Shown here one piece after another: positions 27,360 to 36,338 of a stretch of 64,000 nucleotides of DNA (position 1 is the first letter of the stretch; each line of letters begins with the position of its first letter). Origin of the DNA: Planctomycetota bacterium (lineage in GTDB: Bacteria; Planctomycetota; Phycisphaerae; Phycisphaerales; SM1A02). Under the pieces are notes generated by a model, which ran no database searches, was not told the origin of the DNA, and saw only the letters and a program-made list of their open reading frames with translations. A program made the position numbers and the translations under genes. Location of the stretch: contig JAPLMU010000052.1 in assembly GCA_026386795.1 (NCBI GenBank), forward strand, positions 29,506 through 93,505. The letters are read 5' to 3'.

Positions 27360-27947
27360 ATGTCCAAGAAGATTATTGCATCTGCCCTCGGCGTCGTTTC
27401 CATGGTGACAGGCTTTGGTGCCGGGCAGGCGGTATCTGCGCCAGCCCCCGCCAAGGATGGCAGTTTTTACTCCTTCAAAACCACTGCCCTTGATGGCGCG
27501 GCTGTGGACCTTGCCATCTACAAAGGCAAGGTGGTCTTGGTGGTGAACGTGGCGAGTCGCTGCGGATACACGCCACAGTATGCGGAATTAGAAACCGTCT
27601 GGAAGGAATTCAAGGACAAGGGTCTTGTGGTGATTGGCTTTCCTTGCAATGACTTTGGTGGGCAGGAGCCCGGCACTTCATCGGAGATTCGTGATTTCTG
27701 CACGAAGAACTATGGAGTGACTTTCCCCATGATGTCCAAAGCGCAGACCAAGCCGGGTGAAGGGCAGAGCGCGATCTACGCATTCCTGAGTGCTGGCACC
27801 GGCAAGCTGCCAAGCTGGAATTTCGGCAAGTACTTGGTGGGCAAGGATGGCAAGCCGATCGCGTTCTATGGCTCAGGGGTAAAGCCAACGGGTGAAGAAC
27901 TCCGCAAAGCCATTGAACAGGCACTTGCGGCCAAGCCCGTATCCTGA
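27360..27947 (+). CDS. Secreted glutathione peroxidase-family protein
   Basis: 195 residues. A signal peptide (MSKKIIASALGVVSMVTGFGAGQAVSA) sends it to the periplasm. The GPx fold is clear: KGKVVLVVNVASRCGYTPQY with the peroxidatic Cys, GFPCNDFGGQEPGTSSEI (Gln motif with the resolving-type Cys) and LPSWNFGKYLVGKDG carrying the WNF signature. It is the Cys (non-seleno) type, usually thioredoxin-dependent and active on hydroperoxides. The stop at 27945-27947 is followed almost at once by the next ATG (27952), so the genes are probably co-transcribed. Confidence 0.9.
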   Translation: MSKKIIASALGVVSMVTGFGAGQAVSAPAPAKDGSFYSFKTTALDGAAVDLAIYKGKVVLVVNVASRCGYTPQYAELETVWKEFKDKGLVVIGFPCNDFGGQEPGTSSEIRDFCTKNYGVTFPMMSKAQTKPGEGQSAIYAFLSAGTGKLPSWNFGKYLVGKDGKPIAFYGSGVKPTGEELRKAIEQALAAKPVS

Positions 27948-27951
27948 GCGC

Positions 27952-29700
27952 ATGCATCTGATTTCATCCCCCTTTCGCTCGCGCCCAACCATGGTGTTGG
28001 CTGTCTTGTTTGCCAGCACATCAGCCTTCGCTGGAACTCTTGACGACGCACTCCGGCTCATACCTGCTGACGCGGCGGGGGTGCTCGTGGTTTCAAACGT
28101 CAAGGGCGCGAGTGATGATTTGCAATTAGCGATCGATCGAATGGGGAAGGCAGAGGCGGCACTTGGTGGGCGGCCTATCGACCTCTTGAAGGCACAGGTT
28201 GGCATTGGAGCGGGGTTTGATGATCGTGGGGCATTCGTTGCTTGGGCCGCGCCGCGTGCGACAGAATTCACGAACATCGCCGCGTTTCCAGTGACAGACG
28301 CCGATGCATTCGTTGCAGCAACATTTACTGAAGCGCCGGAACTTGGTGTGGGTGCGATGCGTGCGCGCACTGCGCCTCGGGCGGTTTGGATTCGCAAGAC
28401 GCCAAGCCATGTTCTTGTTGCGGATGCGCCTGATTCACTAGCAACGTGGGAGCCCAAAGAGGGGTTCGCTGCGGTACTCGCCACGCGCGTCGGTCGGCGT
28501 GGGATGGAAATTATCCGAATGAGCGATTGCTTCTCATGGGCATCAGCGCCGGTGATGAAATCGCTCGCGGATATTGCGCGCAAGGCGAGTGAATTGGACA
28601 TCGCGGCTGCCAACATGTTGCCCCGTGGCAAGGAGCCAGAGGCGGCGCCAGCGGCAGCGCTTGAGACCATCGGAAAGAGCCGGGAACGCGGCGCGCAGAT
28701 TCTTGCGCAAGTGACGGACGCGGTATTCGCCGTCGACTTTGATGCCCTTGCTGTTGGAATCCGCGCCTATGCGCGCTTTGATCCCGAAGGTGATGTTGCC
28801 AAGGCTATTCCTGCTGGCGACGCACAGATGCATGACGTGACCGCGTTGCTGAATCGTCTTCCAGACGCCGCGTTCTACGGAGCAGTGGGTGTTGACTTTG
28901 CAGCGATGGGAGGTGCGGCGCGCGTTCGTTCGTTCTTGGCGACAGTACCGGGTAGCGATCGGATCAATCTTCCGCCATGGCTCGACACCGTGCAAGACAA
29001 GATTGATCAGGTGCAAGTCGCCGCGTATCCGAGTCGCCTTGGTATCGCTGTTGGAGGAATTCTCAATGATGCGTCGTTTGTCGTAGTCACACGAGACACG
29101 GCGGCGGTGAAGGGCGCACTGAAGTCGTGGATCGAATCACAGACTGGTGAAATTGCCGGCATTCGCAGCGAGCCGACATGGGAAGAGGCGCGGCAGTTGA
29201 AGGATGGTTCAACCGTCTCTGCATTTGCGGTGAAGGAAGTGATCACGGGTCCGGGTGGTGATTTCATGCAGCGGCTTTCGAAGCAGTTCATCGTCAGTAG
29301 TCGCGGTCTGCACGGATTTGCGCGCGAATTACCCGGCGCTTTGGTGGTCACATACAGCCAGCGGACCGATGTGCTCGATCGTGCGTGTTCCGCCGCGTCA
29401 GGCACAAGCAAGAAGACCCTCGCTACGAACGGCATGGTGCGCGCGATGTCGCCATGGCTGATCGCTGACGCAGATATTGTGGTGTTCGTTGGCGTCGGAC
29501 AATTACTCACCGCGGCGCGACAGGTAGCGGAGTCGTTCCCTGGCGGCGCGGCAGACATGCTCCCCATCGCCCCCGAAGGTCTCGAGCCAATCGCCACAGC
29601 GGTCCGTTCGCGCGATGCCACTTGGGAGTTTGCTGTGGTGATTCCATCGGGCGTTCTTGGCGTTGCCTTTGATGCAGCGAAGTCGCAGGCGCGGCAATGA
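27952..29700 (+). CDS. Secreted protein of unknown function
   Basis: 582 residues from ATG 27952; the ORF track start at 27892 lies inside the peroxidase gene. The N-terminus is a signal peptide (…TMVLAVLFASTSAFAGTLDDAL). The mature part starts LRLIPADAAGVLVVSNVKGASDDLQLAIDRMG and alternates beta strands and helices, reminiscent of DUF3352-like lipoprotein-type repeats, but I cannot assign a family. No membrane segment, lipobox or catalytic motif is seen. It lies between the secreted peroxidase gene and folP; the folP ATG overlaps its stop (ATGA). Confidence 0.7.
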   Translation: MHLISSPFRSRPTMVLAVLFASTSAFAGTLDDALRLIPADAAGVLVVSNVKGASDDLQLAIDRMGKAEAALGGRPIDLLKAQVGIGAGFDDRGAFVAWAAPRATEFTNIAAFPVTDADAFVAATFTEAPELGVGAMRARTAPRAVWIRKTPSHVLVADAPDSLATWEPKEGFAAVLATRVGRRGMEIIRMSDCFSWASAPVMKSLADIARKASELDIAAANMLPRGKEPEAAPAAALETIGKSRERGAQILAQVTDAVFAVDFDALAVGIRAYARFDPEGDVAKAIPAGDAQMHDVTALLNRLPDAAFYGAVGVDFAAMGGAARVRSFLATVPGSDRINLPPWLDTVQDKIDQVQVAAYPSRLGIAVGGILNDASFVVVTRDTAAVKGALKSWIESQTGEIAGIRSEPTWEEARQLKDGSTVSAFAVKEVITGPGGDFMQRLSKQFIVSSRGLHGFARELPGALVVTYSQRTDVLDRACSAASGTSKKTLATNGMVRAMSPWLIADADIVVFVGVGQLLTAARQVAESFPGGAADMLPIAPEGLEPIATAVRSRDATWEFAVVIPSGVLGVAFDAAKSQARQ

Positions 29701-30572
29701 GTTCAGCGGTAGGCGGCGTGCTTGTGGCGCGCATGCACCGCTTTGTGTGGGGCGGCGGGGCTGCACCGATCCTCATGGCGGTGGTGAACACCACTCCTGA
29801 TAGTTTCAGTGATGGCGGCCTGCATCATTCGGCAGAAGCAGCAATTGCCCACGGAAAGCAGTGCATTCGTGACGGTGCTGGCATTCTCGATATTGGTGGC
29901 GAGTCGACACGACCAGGCGCAGTTTCAGTTGCCCCGGCTGAGCAAATCGCCCGCACGCATGCAGCGATCGCAGCGCTGGCCGCTCATACACCGGTGTCTA
30001 TCGACACAACAAATGCGGAAGTGGCACGTGCGGCGTTCGCCGCTGGCGCGTGCATCGTGAATGATGTGAGTGCCGCCACCGATGACCCCAATATCGTTGA
30101 TGCGGCCTGCGCCTGTGGCGCCGCTATCGTTCTCATGCATCGTTTGGTCAACCCAGATTCAGACCGGTGGAGTACCGAGCATGATTCGCGGCGTACCTAT
30201 GAAGATGTAGTGCGCGATGTCCGCGACTGGCTTGGCGCGCGCATCGATGCAGTCGTGCGCGCAGGTATGTCGCGCGAGTGCATTGCTATTGATCCAGGGC
30301 TTGGATTCGGTAAGGACGTGCAGCAGAATTTGGCACTGATCACGCGGCTTGATGAGTTCGCGGAGCTCGGTGTTCCGGTACTTGTGGGTGCAAGTCGCAA
30401 GAGCTTTCTTGGCGCAATCACTGCGGAGACAGATCCTGCACGTCGGGATGCAGCGTCGGTGGCGGCGGCGCTGGTGGCTGCATCGAACGGCGCGGCAATT
30501 CTGCGCGTACACGCTGTGCGTGATCACGCGCACGCACTGGCCACATGGTCCGCATTGCGCAGGAAAGACTGA
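29697..30572 (+). CDS. folP: Dihydropteroate synthase
   Basis: Condenses p-aminobenzoate with hydroxymethyl-dihydropterin diphosphate in folate synthesis. 291 residues. Family motifs: PILMAVVNTTPDSFSDGG, ILDIGGESTRPGA, IDTTNAEVARAA, IVNDVSAAT, AIDPGLGFGKDVQQN and VLVGASRKSFLG. The ATG overlaps the preceding stop codon by four bases, indicating translational coupling with the secreted unknown. It ends about 95 bp before the convergent PEP-CTERM-like gene. Confidence 0.95.
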   Translation: MSSAVGGVLVARMHRFVWGGGAAPILMAVVNTTPDSFSDGGLHHSAEAAIAHGKQCIRDGAGILDIGGESTRPGAVSVAPAEQIARTHAAIAALAAHTPVSIDTTNAEVARAAFAAGACIVNDVSAATDDPNIVDAACACGAAIVLMHRLVNPDSDRWSTEHDSRRTYEDVVRDVRDWLGARIDAVVRAGMSRECIAIDPGLGFGKDVQQNLALITRLDEFAELGVPVLVGASRKSFLGAITAETDPARRDAASVAAALVAASNGAAILRVHAVRDHAHALATWSALRRKD

Positions 30573-30573
30573 C

Positions 30574-30625
30574 TAAAAACGCTCGGGCGCCTGCCAGTGG
30601 TAAACGAAGACCGGCAAGCGCCCGA
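30574..30625 (-). terminator. Rho-independent terminator of the PEP-CTERM-like gene
   Basis: On the minus strand TCGGGCGC … GCGCCCGA forms an 8-bp stem (extended by GCC/GGC across a small internal loop) followed by GCGTTTTTAG. It lies about 40 bp beyond the stop of the minus-strand gene. Confidence 0.75.
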
Positions 30626-30666
30626 CGGGATCGATCGACGCGGTGCGTCGAGACTCGGAGTTTGAT

Positions 30667-31431
30667 TTAAGTGCTGCGTCGACGGCGTCTGTGCAGGCCG
30701 GCAACTCCGAGAAGCGCTATGGCTCCAGGGGCTGGGGTAGATGTTCCATTCAGAATGAATGCCCCTGAGGTACCGTCGGAAATGGGGATCCACGAGCCCC
30801 ATTCGGTGGGGGTATCACCAACAGTGGCGTATGCCTGCGTAGCCGGAACGGATCCATCAGCCACGCCGTCAATCCATGAAAATGCATCACCGTCGGGATT
30901 GTTGAGGATTCCGCCGATCGTGATCATGTAGTTGCCAGAACTCAGCGTGAAATTGCCCGCGAGGGCTGCCGAGATTTGGAGCACGGGGCTGTAGGTGTTG
31001 GCCGTGTAGTTGCCGGTGAGGACCTGTGAAAATTGTCCGGTCTGAATTGACCAACTCTTTACGATCGGAAAGTTTGAACTTCCAGAATCTGTCCGAAGAA
31101 TGGCAATCTGCATCCCAACAATGTTGCTACTGAGCGATGTTTGGTTCCACGGCGCATTGGAGTTGATGTACTCCGACGACCCCCAGAATGTGACAGCGCT
31201 GATAGCTGATGACTGTCCGCTTCCAATACTGAAACTCTGACCGATCGCCTGCGAGTAGTAGTAACTACCTCCGCTCTGCAGCGCGTCAGAGAATGTTCCA
31301 TCTTGGGTGTAGCGACCGGTTGTCGGGTCAGGCACCGCTGGATTTGGCAGGTTCTGTGCGATCACGTCCGCGTGAACAAGGGCCGGACTTGATGCAACAA
31401 TGATGAATACTGACGCTGCGAATGAACGCAT
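30667..31431 (-). CDS. Secreted protein with PEP-CTERM-like sorting tail
   Basis: 254 residues. N-terminal signal peptide (MRSFAASVFIIVASSPALVHA); a beta-rich Ser/Gly/Asn-rich body; and a C-terminal tripartite tail: STPAPGAIALLGVAGLHRRRRRST, meaning a PAPG motif, a hydrophobic helix and an Arg cluster. This is the planctomycete variant of the PEP-CTERM signal that exosortases recognise and cleave, so it is a probable client of the exosortase at 48.2 kb. The body (TFWGSSEYINSNAPWNQ; WIDGVADGSVPATQAYATVG) is of a common but uncharacterised planctomycete type. A structured element lies about 45-95 bases upstream, and a terminator follows. Confidence 0.82.
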   Translation of the reverse strand: MRSFAASVFIIVASSPALVHADVIAQNLPNPAVPDPTTGRYTQDGTFSDALQSGGSYYYSQAIGQSFSIGSGQSSAISAVTFWGSSEYINSNAPWNQTSLSSNIVGMQIAILRTDSGSSNFPIVKSWSIQTGQFSQVLTGNYTANTYSPVLQISAALAGNFTLSSGNYMITIGGILNNPDGDAFSWIDGVADGSVPATQAYATVGDTPTEWGSWIPISDGTSGAFILNGTSTPAPGAIALLGVAGLHRRRRRST

Positions 31432-31474
31432 AGCGAGGCCTTTCCTTCCATAATGACCGCTTCTAGAAAAGAAA

Positions 31475-31527
31475 CGAGCCCAAGCCGTTAGGCTAGGCAG
31501 GGAGAAGGTATCTCCAGAATGGGCTCG
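31475..31527 (-). other. Three-way-junction RNA element candidate
   Basis: Perfect 8-bp closing helix CGAGCCCA (31475-31482)/TGGGCTCG (31520-31527). It encloses a 4-bp hairpin (AGCC-GTTA-GGCT, 31483-31494) and a 5-bp hairpin (GGAGA-AGGTA-TCTCC, 31501-31515). On the minus strand it is followed by TTTCTTTTCT. It lies between fumC and the PEP-CTERM-like gene, both minus-strand, so it could be the fumC terminator, a 5' leader structure or a small RNA. I recognise no known riboswitch or ribozyme. Confidence 0.5.
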
Positions 31528-31631
31528 GGCAACTCAAAGCAGCCCGATATTGGCGGAATCGACCATATCTCGAGAGAAGTCGTCCGATAGTGGCGGTCGC
31601 GAGGCGATTTGAGGGGGGTAGTTAGCGGTTC

Positions 31632-33164
31632 TTAACCGCCGCCTGGCCCCTTGCCGCCCGGCTTCGTCATAGACGTGGGGTTCAGCAGCCGGTCGAGCAG
31701 TTTCGGCTCCACCATCTTGTTTCGGAGCACATAGGCGCGGATTGTCTCGCCGCTCTTGTAGGCCTCCTTCGCGGCCTTGGCAGCATTGTCATAGCCAATC
31801 ACGGGCGCCAGGCTGGTGACCATCATCAGGCTGCGCTCCACCGTCTTTGATGCGTCCGGGTGCAGCTCCAAGCCTTCGATGCACTTGTCGCGGAACATGT
31901 CGCAGGCGTTCGCCAAGAGATCGATGGATTCGCACAGGCTGTCAGCGATCATCGGCATGGCAACGTTCAGTTCGAGCAGACTTCCGATGCCGCCGAATCC
32001 ACCCAGAGTGATGCATGCATCGTTTCCAACGACGCGACATGCAACCATCATGACGCTTTCGCAGATCACCGGGTTGATCTTTCCTGGCATGATGCTGCTA
32101 CCAGGTTGCGTTGCCGGAAGCATGAGTTCGCCAAGACCGCAGCGTGGACCGCTACCGAGCCAGCGAATGTCGTTCGCAATCTTGCTCATACTCACGGCGA
32201 TGGTCTTGAGCATGCCGCTTGCTTCGACGACACAGTCGCGCGTTGCCTGTGCTTCAAAGTGGTTGTCAGCCTCAGTAAATGTGATTCCGAGATCTTTACT
32301 GAGAATCGCGCTTACCGTGCGGCCAAATTTTGGATTGGCGTTGATGCCTGTACCAACAGCAGTACCGCCGATTGGCAGGTTGCGCGCGAGCACATCGCGC
32401 GCGAGTTCTGCGCGCGCAACGGCATAGGCAATCGCCGCCGCATAGCCGCCAAACTCCTGGCCAACACGGATGGGAGTTGCGTCCATCAAGTGCGTACGAC
32501 CGATCTTTACATGCTTGTCCCACGCCTTGGCCTTGGCATCGAGCGCTTGATGCAGCCGCTTGAGCGCAGGAACCAATTGTTCGTGGATCGCAACGGCACC
32601 AGCCACCTGCATGGCAGTCGGGAACGTGTCGTTTGAACTCTGTCCGTAGTTGACGTCGTCGTTCGGATGCAGCGGATCCTTGGAGCCGATCTTCTTGCCG
32701 CGCATGACACTTGCGATGTTGGCAATCACCTCATTGACGTTCATGTTGGTGCTGGTTCCGGACCCAGTCTGGAACACATCAATCGGAAAGTGGCGCATCA
32801 CTTGTGCGCGGCGGTCGGCGAAGTCTTCAAGCAGACGTTCGCATGACTCGACGATGTCGGTCGCCTTGGCGCGCTTTATCTCACCAAGCTTGAGGTTGGC
32901 TTGCGCGCAGGCACGCTTCAATTCCAAATAGGCAGCGATGACTTGCGGCGGAAGTGGTCGCCCGCTCACTGGAAAGTTCAGCACCGCTCGTTGCGTGGTG
33001 GCGCCGTGTAGCAGGTCGTGATGGACGTGCATTTCGCCCATGCTGTCGGATTCGACGCGGGTGTTTGAACGGACGGCAGTAGTGGACACAGATTTCTTGG
33101 AGCGCTTGGACATGGTTGTTGGCTTGGTCTTTGGCATGGTCGGGGGTACCGCTTTGGCATTCAT
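31632..33164 (-). CDS. fumC: Fumarate hydratase, class II
   Basis: Iron-independent fumarase of the citric acid cycle, interconverting fumarate and malate. The superfamily signature GSSIMPGKINPV is present, as are the active-site blocks GSGTSTNMNVNEV, NDDVNYGQSSNDTFP and GRTHLMDATPIRVGQEF. The start is uncertain: ATG 33164, 33137 and 33113 all precede the conserved ESDSMGEMHV, and none has a clear Shine-Dalgarno. I give 33164; 33113 would give a protein nearer the family's ~465 residues. The N-terminal Lys/Thr-rich extension would be unusual if real. The kinase gene is divergent, within 60 bp. Confidence 0.93.
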   Translation of the reverse strand: MNAKAVPPTMPKTKPTTMSKRSKKSVSTTAVRSNTRVESDSMGEMHVHHDLLHGATTQRAVLNFPVSGRPLPPQVIAAYLELKRACAQANLKLGEIKRAKATDIVESCERLLEDFADRRAQVMRHFPIDVFQTGSGTSTNMNVNEVIANIASVMRGKKIGSKDPLHPNDDVNYGQSSNDTFPTAMQVAGAVAIHEQLVPALKRLHQALDAKAKAWDKHVKIGRTHLMDATPIRVGQEFGGYAAAIAYAVARAELARDVLARNLPIGGTAVGTGINANPKFGRTVSAILSKDLGITFTEADNHFEAQATRDCVVEASGMLKTIAVSMSKIANDIRWLGSGPRCGLGELMLPATQPGSSIMPGKINPVICESVMMVACRVVGNDACITLGGFGGIGSLLELNVAMPMIADSLCESIDLLANACDMFRDKCIEGLELHPDASKTVERSLMMVTSLAPVIGYDNAAKAAKEAYKSGETIRAYVLRNKMVEPKLLDRLLNPTSMTKPGGKGPGGG

Positions 33165-33218
33165 CGTAGCGATGGCATGTGAGTACATGGGGGCTGCCGG
33201 GCGGTTTACACTTTCGCC

Positions 33219-35822
33219 GTGAGTCTTTCAAATAATTCAATGATTACTGGGAATGCAGCGCCTCGCACCATGATCGTCGAGGACCTGTTTCTTGCCGCGC
33301 TTGATGTTCCGTCTGTGGAGCGTCCTGCTTGGCTCGCCGCGCATGCGGATGTCACCACTGCGGAGCGCGCAGCCGCATTGGCGATGGTTGTGGCCTTCGA
33401 GTCGGGCGCCGGCCGTGTGAACGCGGCGATGGGCGCCATGCGCATCGAGTTGAGCGACGCAATGGCGCATGGCGACGGTAGTGCTGGCCGGTACGTGCTG
33501 TTGCATCGACTTGGCGCAGGAGGATTCGGTGAAGTGTTCCTTGGTCGCCAAGAGCATCCAGTTCGGCGCCTCGTAGCAGTGAAGGTCTTGCGAGATGTGC
33601 TCTCGTCACCCGTTGCGCATGCGCGCTTCCGTGCGGAGCAACAGGCCGTTGCTTCGCTTGATCACCCTGGTATTGCTGCCATGTTGGAGACGGGTGAAAT
33701 GCCCGACGGACGACCGTGGTTTGCAATGCCATTCGTCCCCGGTCTGCCTATTACCGACTTTGCGCGAGAGCATTCACTGGACGTTCATAGCCGCGTGCGC
33801 ATGGTGACCGCTACATGTGATGCCGTTGAACATGCACACCGCCGCGGTGTGATTCACCGCGATTTAAAGCCTGCGAATCTGCTAGTAACTGACGATGCTG
33901 GAGTGGCTCGACCGCGCGTCATTGACTTTGGTGTAGCCAAATTAGCGGATGCGGCGTTCTTGGGTGCAGGCACCAATACGGTGGAAGGCGCATTAGTTGG
34001 AACACCGGAATACATGTCGCCCGAGCAGGCGGATGCAAATCCACCCGACACGCGCAGCGATGTGTTCTCACTCGGAACCATCCTCTATGAATTGCTCGCC
34101 GATCGTCTGCCACGCAGCTCTGATGCATTGCGCGCCGGCGGGCGCGCGGGACTTGCAGTTGCCATTCGCGCCAACGCGCCAGTTCCACCTTCTGAATTAG
34201 CACCAGCGGCGCGAGCGTTCGATCGTGATCTTGATGCAGTTTGCTTGAAGGCAATTTCTGCCGACGCGGGTGCGCGCTACCAATCCGTGGCTGAGCTGCG
34301 AGCCGATCTCCAACTCTGGAGCGATGGCGAGACGCCATCGGCAGTGCATCCCTCACGTGTTGATCGTGCCATGAGATTTGCGCGTCACCATTGGCGTGGC
34401 GTGGCCATCGCGTCCTTAGTGACGATCGCGCTGCTTTCATCCACCGCGTTCTCAGTGCATCAGGCCTCCGCCGCCGAGGGCGCGCGTGCGCAAGCGCAGC
34501 GTCGTGCTGACCAGAACGCGCGCGTACTTGAGTACATGACGAGCGTGTTTGCCGGTGCCGACCCAACAGCGCAGGGTGGGCGCGAGGATGTCACCGTGCG
34601 CGAGCAGTTGGCCTTGGCAGTTGCGGACCTTGATAGGGGCGCATTGCGCGAAGCTCCAGTAGAAGCAGCGGAAATTCGCTACGCAATCGGTGGGGCATTC
34701 ACGGGGATTGGGCGAAATGATGACGCGTTACTTCAATACCGCGCTGGGTTGGACGCGCTAGAAGCAAGCCACACGGACATGGCTGCACTTGAATGCAAAC
34801 TAGCGATCCAGTGTTCCGCTGGTATTTCCATGGCTAATCGTGGAACCGAAGCGGTCGTTATGGCTCGTCGGGCGCTCGCAGCCGCGGATCGCGCGCAGGA
34901 TGGATTGCTGCGCGGAAGATCGCTTTCGACACTTGCTGATGCGCAACGTGTCGAAGCAATCGACATGCAAGACGCAAAGCGAAACGCTGAAGAGGCGGTA
35001 CGCCTGCTTCGCTCGATTCCCGACGCACCGCGCGATGAATTGTCATCAGCACTCAACAACCTCGGGATCGTGTATTTCATACTCGGGGAAATGGACTTGG
35101 GAATCACTGTTACCGAGGAGGCCATAGAAATAAATCGTGCGCTCGGCAAGGCAAATAGTTACACCGCGATGTTCGATCTCCACAACCTCTCACTGATTGA
35201 ACGAGGCGTTGGTCGGCTCGACGATGCGGAGAAGCACGCGCGCGAGGCGCTCGCAATCATTGAAAAATTGGCTGGAATGAAGCACCCAAACCGAGCCACC
35301 GTGCTTGGCGGTCTGGCTCTCATCAAACGTGCAAAAAAGGAGTTTGCAGAAGGCGAACGGTACACACGCGAAGGCCTTGAGATCTTGAATGAAACAGGTC
35401 AAGGGTCATCGCCCGATGCGGCTATTGCCTATATGAATCTAGCCAGCCTGCTTCGCGATCAAGACAACTATGCAGATGCGGTAGTCACTGGGCGTGAGGC
35501 AGTGCGAATCTTGGATAGCGTCGCCGGTGCCGACCCATGGCTATGCGCTGCGGCGCGGATGGCGCTCGGGCGTGCGCTGACTGCAACGAAGCAATATCCG
35601 GAAGCAGAGAGGCCCTTGCAAGAGGCATGGGCGTTGCTTGAGCCCTTGGGCATTGACCCCAAGCGGCGTTCGTCTGGCTTGCTCGCGTTGTGTCAACTCT
35701 ATAAAGCATGGAATGCCGCCGATCCAGTTGCGTTACCCGCAGAAAAACTAGAGGCGTGCCGGGAGCGCGTGCGTGCCTTTGAGGCAAAGCATCCGGGTTC
35801 AATTCCGGTGAATTCTTATTGA
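33219..35822 (+). CDS. Membrane Ser/Thr protein kinase with C-terminal TPR domain
   Basis: 867 residues from GTG 33219 (ATG 33240 is an alternative). After ~88 residues comes a Hanks-type kinase domain: LGAGGFGEVFLG near 98, VAVKVLR with the ATP lysine, HRDLKPANLL near 212 and VIDFGVAKLAD near 234, then GTPEYMSPEQ. All catalytic residues are present. A single TM segment follows near 393-415 (GVAIASLVTIALLSSTAFSV), and the rest, about 420-860, is TPR repeats. This planctomycete-type architecture places the kinase in the cytoplasm; on a one-TM topology the TPR domain would be outside the membrane. Targets are unknown. A short GC hairpin (AGGGCGTCGCCCT) follows the stop without a T tract. Confidence 0.92.
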   Translation: MSLSNNSMITGNAAPRTMIVEDLFLAALDVPSVERPAWLAAHADVTTAERAAALAMVVAFESGAGRVNAAMGAMRIELSDAMAHGDGSAGRYVLLHRLGAGGFGEVFLGRQEHPVRRLVAVKVLRDVLSSPVAHARFRAEQQAVASLDHPGIAAMLETGEMPDGRPWFAMPFVPGLPITDFAREHSLDVHSRVRMVTATCDAVEHAHRRGVIHRDLKPANLLVTDDAGVARPRVIDFGVAKLADAAFLGAGTNTVEGALVGTPEYMSPEQADANPPDTRSDVFSLGTILYELLADRLPRSSDALRAGGRAGLAVAIRANAPVPPSELAPAARAFDRDLDAVCLKAISADAGARYQSVAELRADLQLWSDGETPSAVHPSRVDRAMRFARHHWRGVAIASLVTIALLSSTAFSVHQASAAEGARAQAQRRADQNARVLEYMTSVFAGADPTAQGGREDVTVREQLALAVADLDRGALREAPVEAAEIRYAIGGAFTGIGRNDDALLQYRAGLDALEASHTDMAALECKLAIQCSAGISMANRGTEAVVMARRALAAADRAQDGLLRGRSLSTLADAQRVEAIDMQDAKRNAEEAVRLLRSIPDAPRDELSSALNNLGIVYFILGEMDLGITVTEEAIEINRALGKANSYTAMFDLHNLSLIERGVGRLDDAEKHAREALAIIEKLAGMKHPNRATVLGGLALIKRAKKEFAEGERYTREGLEILNETGQGSSPDAAIAYMNLASLLRDQDNYADAVVTGREAVRILDSVAGADPWLCAAARMALGRALTATKQYPEAERPLQEAWALLEPLGIDPKRRSSGLLALCQLYKAWNAADPVALPAEKLEACRERVRAFEAKHPGSIPVNSY

Positions 35823-35898
35823 TAAGGGCGTCGCCCTAAGAGGGTGTCCGCGCGCTATTCTTCGCTCGTTCCATTTCGCAACACTCAGGAATCAACCA

Positions 35899-36333
35899 AT
35901 GGGCTTCATCAAAGAATTCACGGATTTCGCTGTCAAAGGAAACGCACTCGACCTGGCTGTTGGTGTGATCCTTGGTGCGGCGTTCGGCAAGGTTGTTAAC
36001 TCGATTGTCACTGATATTTTCATGCCACCACTTGGTTGGGCCATCGGCGGTGTGAATTTCACTGACCTGAAGTGGGTCATCAAGCCAGCAGTGGCGGCGG
36101 CGGATGGCGTTGCGGCACAGGCAGCAGTGGCAATCACCTACGGCGCGTTCATCGATACAGTGGTTCAGTTTGGCATTGTGGCATTCAGTGTCTTTGTCGC
36201 TATTCGGTTCTTGAATAAGCTTGCCAATCTCCGCAGCATGGCTGAGATCGCCAAGATTTCCGAGTTAGCAAATCGAGCTACTGATCGCGTAGCCGGCGCT
36301 GTTCGCCCTGGAGACAAGAAGCCCGGCGCCTGA
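35899..36333 (+). CDS. mscL: Large-conductance mechanosensitive channel
   Basis: 144 residues, the usual MscL length. It opens under membrane tension to release solutes on osmotic downshift. The N-terminal amphipathic helix and TM1 are MGFIKEFTDFAVKGNALDLAVGVILGAAFGKVVNSIVTDIFMPP, the diagnostic block; TM2 is GAFIDTVVQFGIVAFSVFVAIRFLNKL, and a charged helix closes the protein. The periplasmic loop is somewhat Ala-rich. It ends 5 bp before the convergent aldehyde dehydrogenase gene. Confidence 0.96.
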   Translation: MGFIKEFTDFAVKGNALDLAVGVILGAAFGKVVNSIVTDIFMPPLGWAIGGVNFTDLKWVIKPAVAAADGVAAQAAVAITYGAFIDTVVQFGIVAFSVFVAIRFLNKLANLRSMAEIAKISELANRATDRVAGAVRPGDKKPGA

Positions 36334-36338
36334 GCTGC

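Noticed and set aside
31475-31527. Hammerhead ribozyme or c-di-GMP riboswitch
   Set aside because: Three helices meet, but the CUGANGA/GAAA core and the GEMM consensus blocks are absent.
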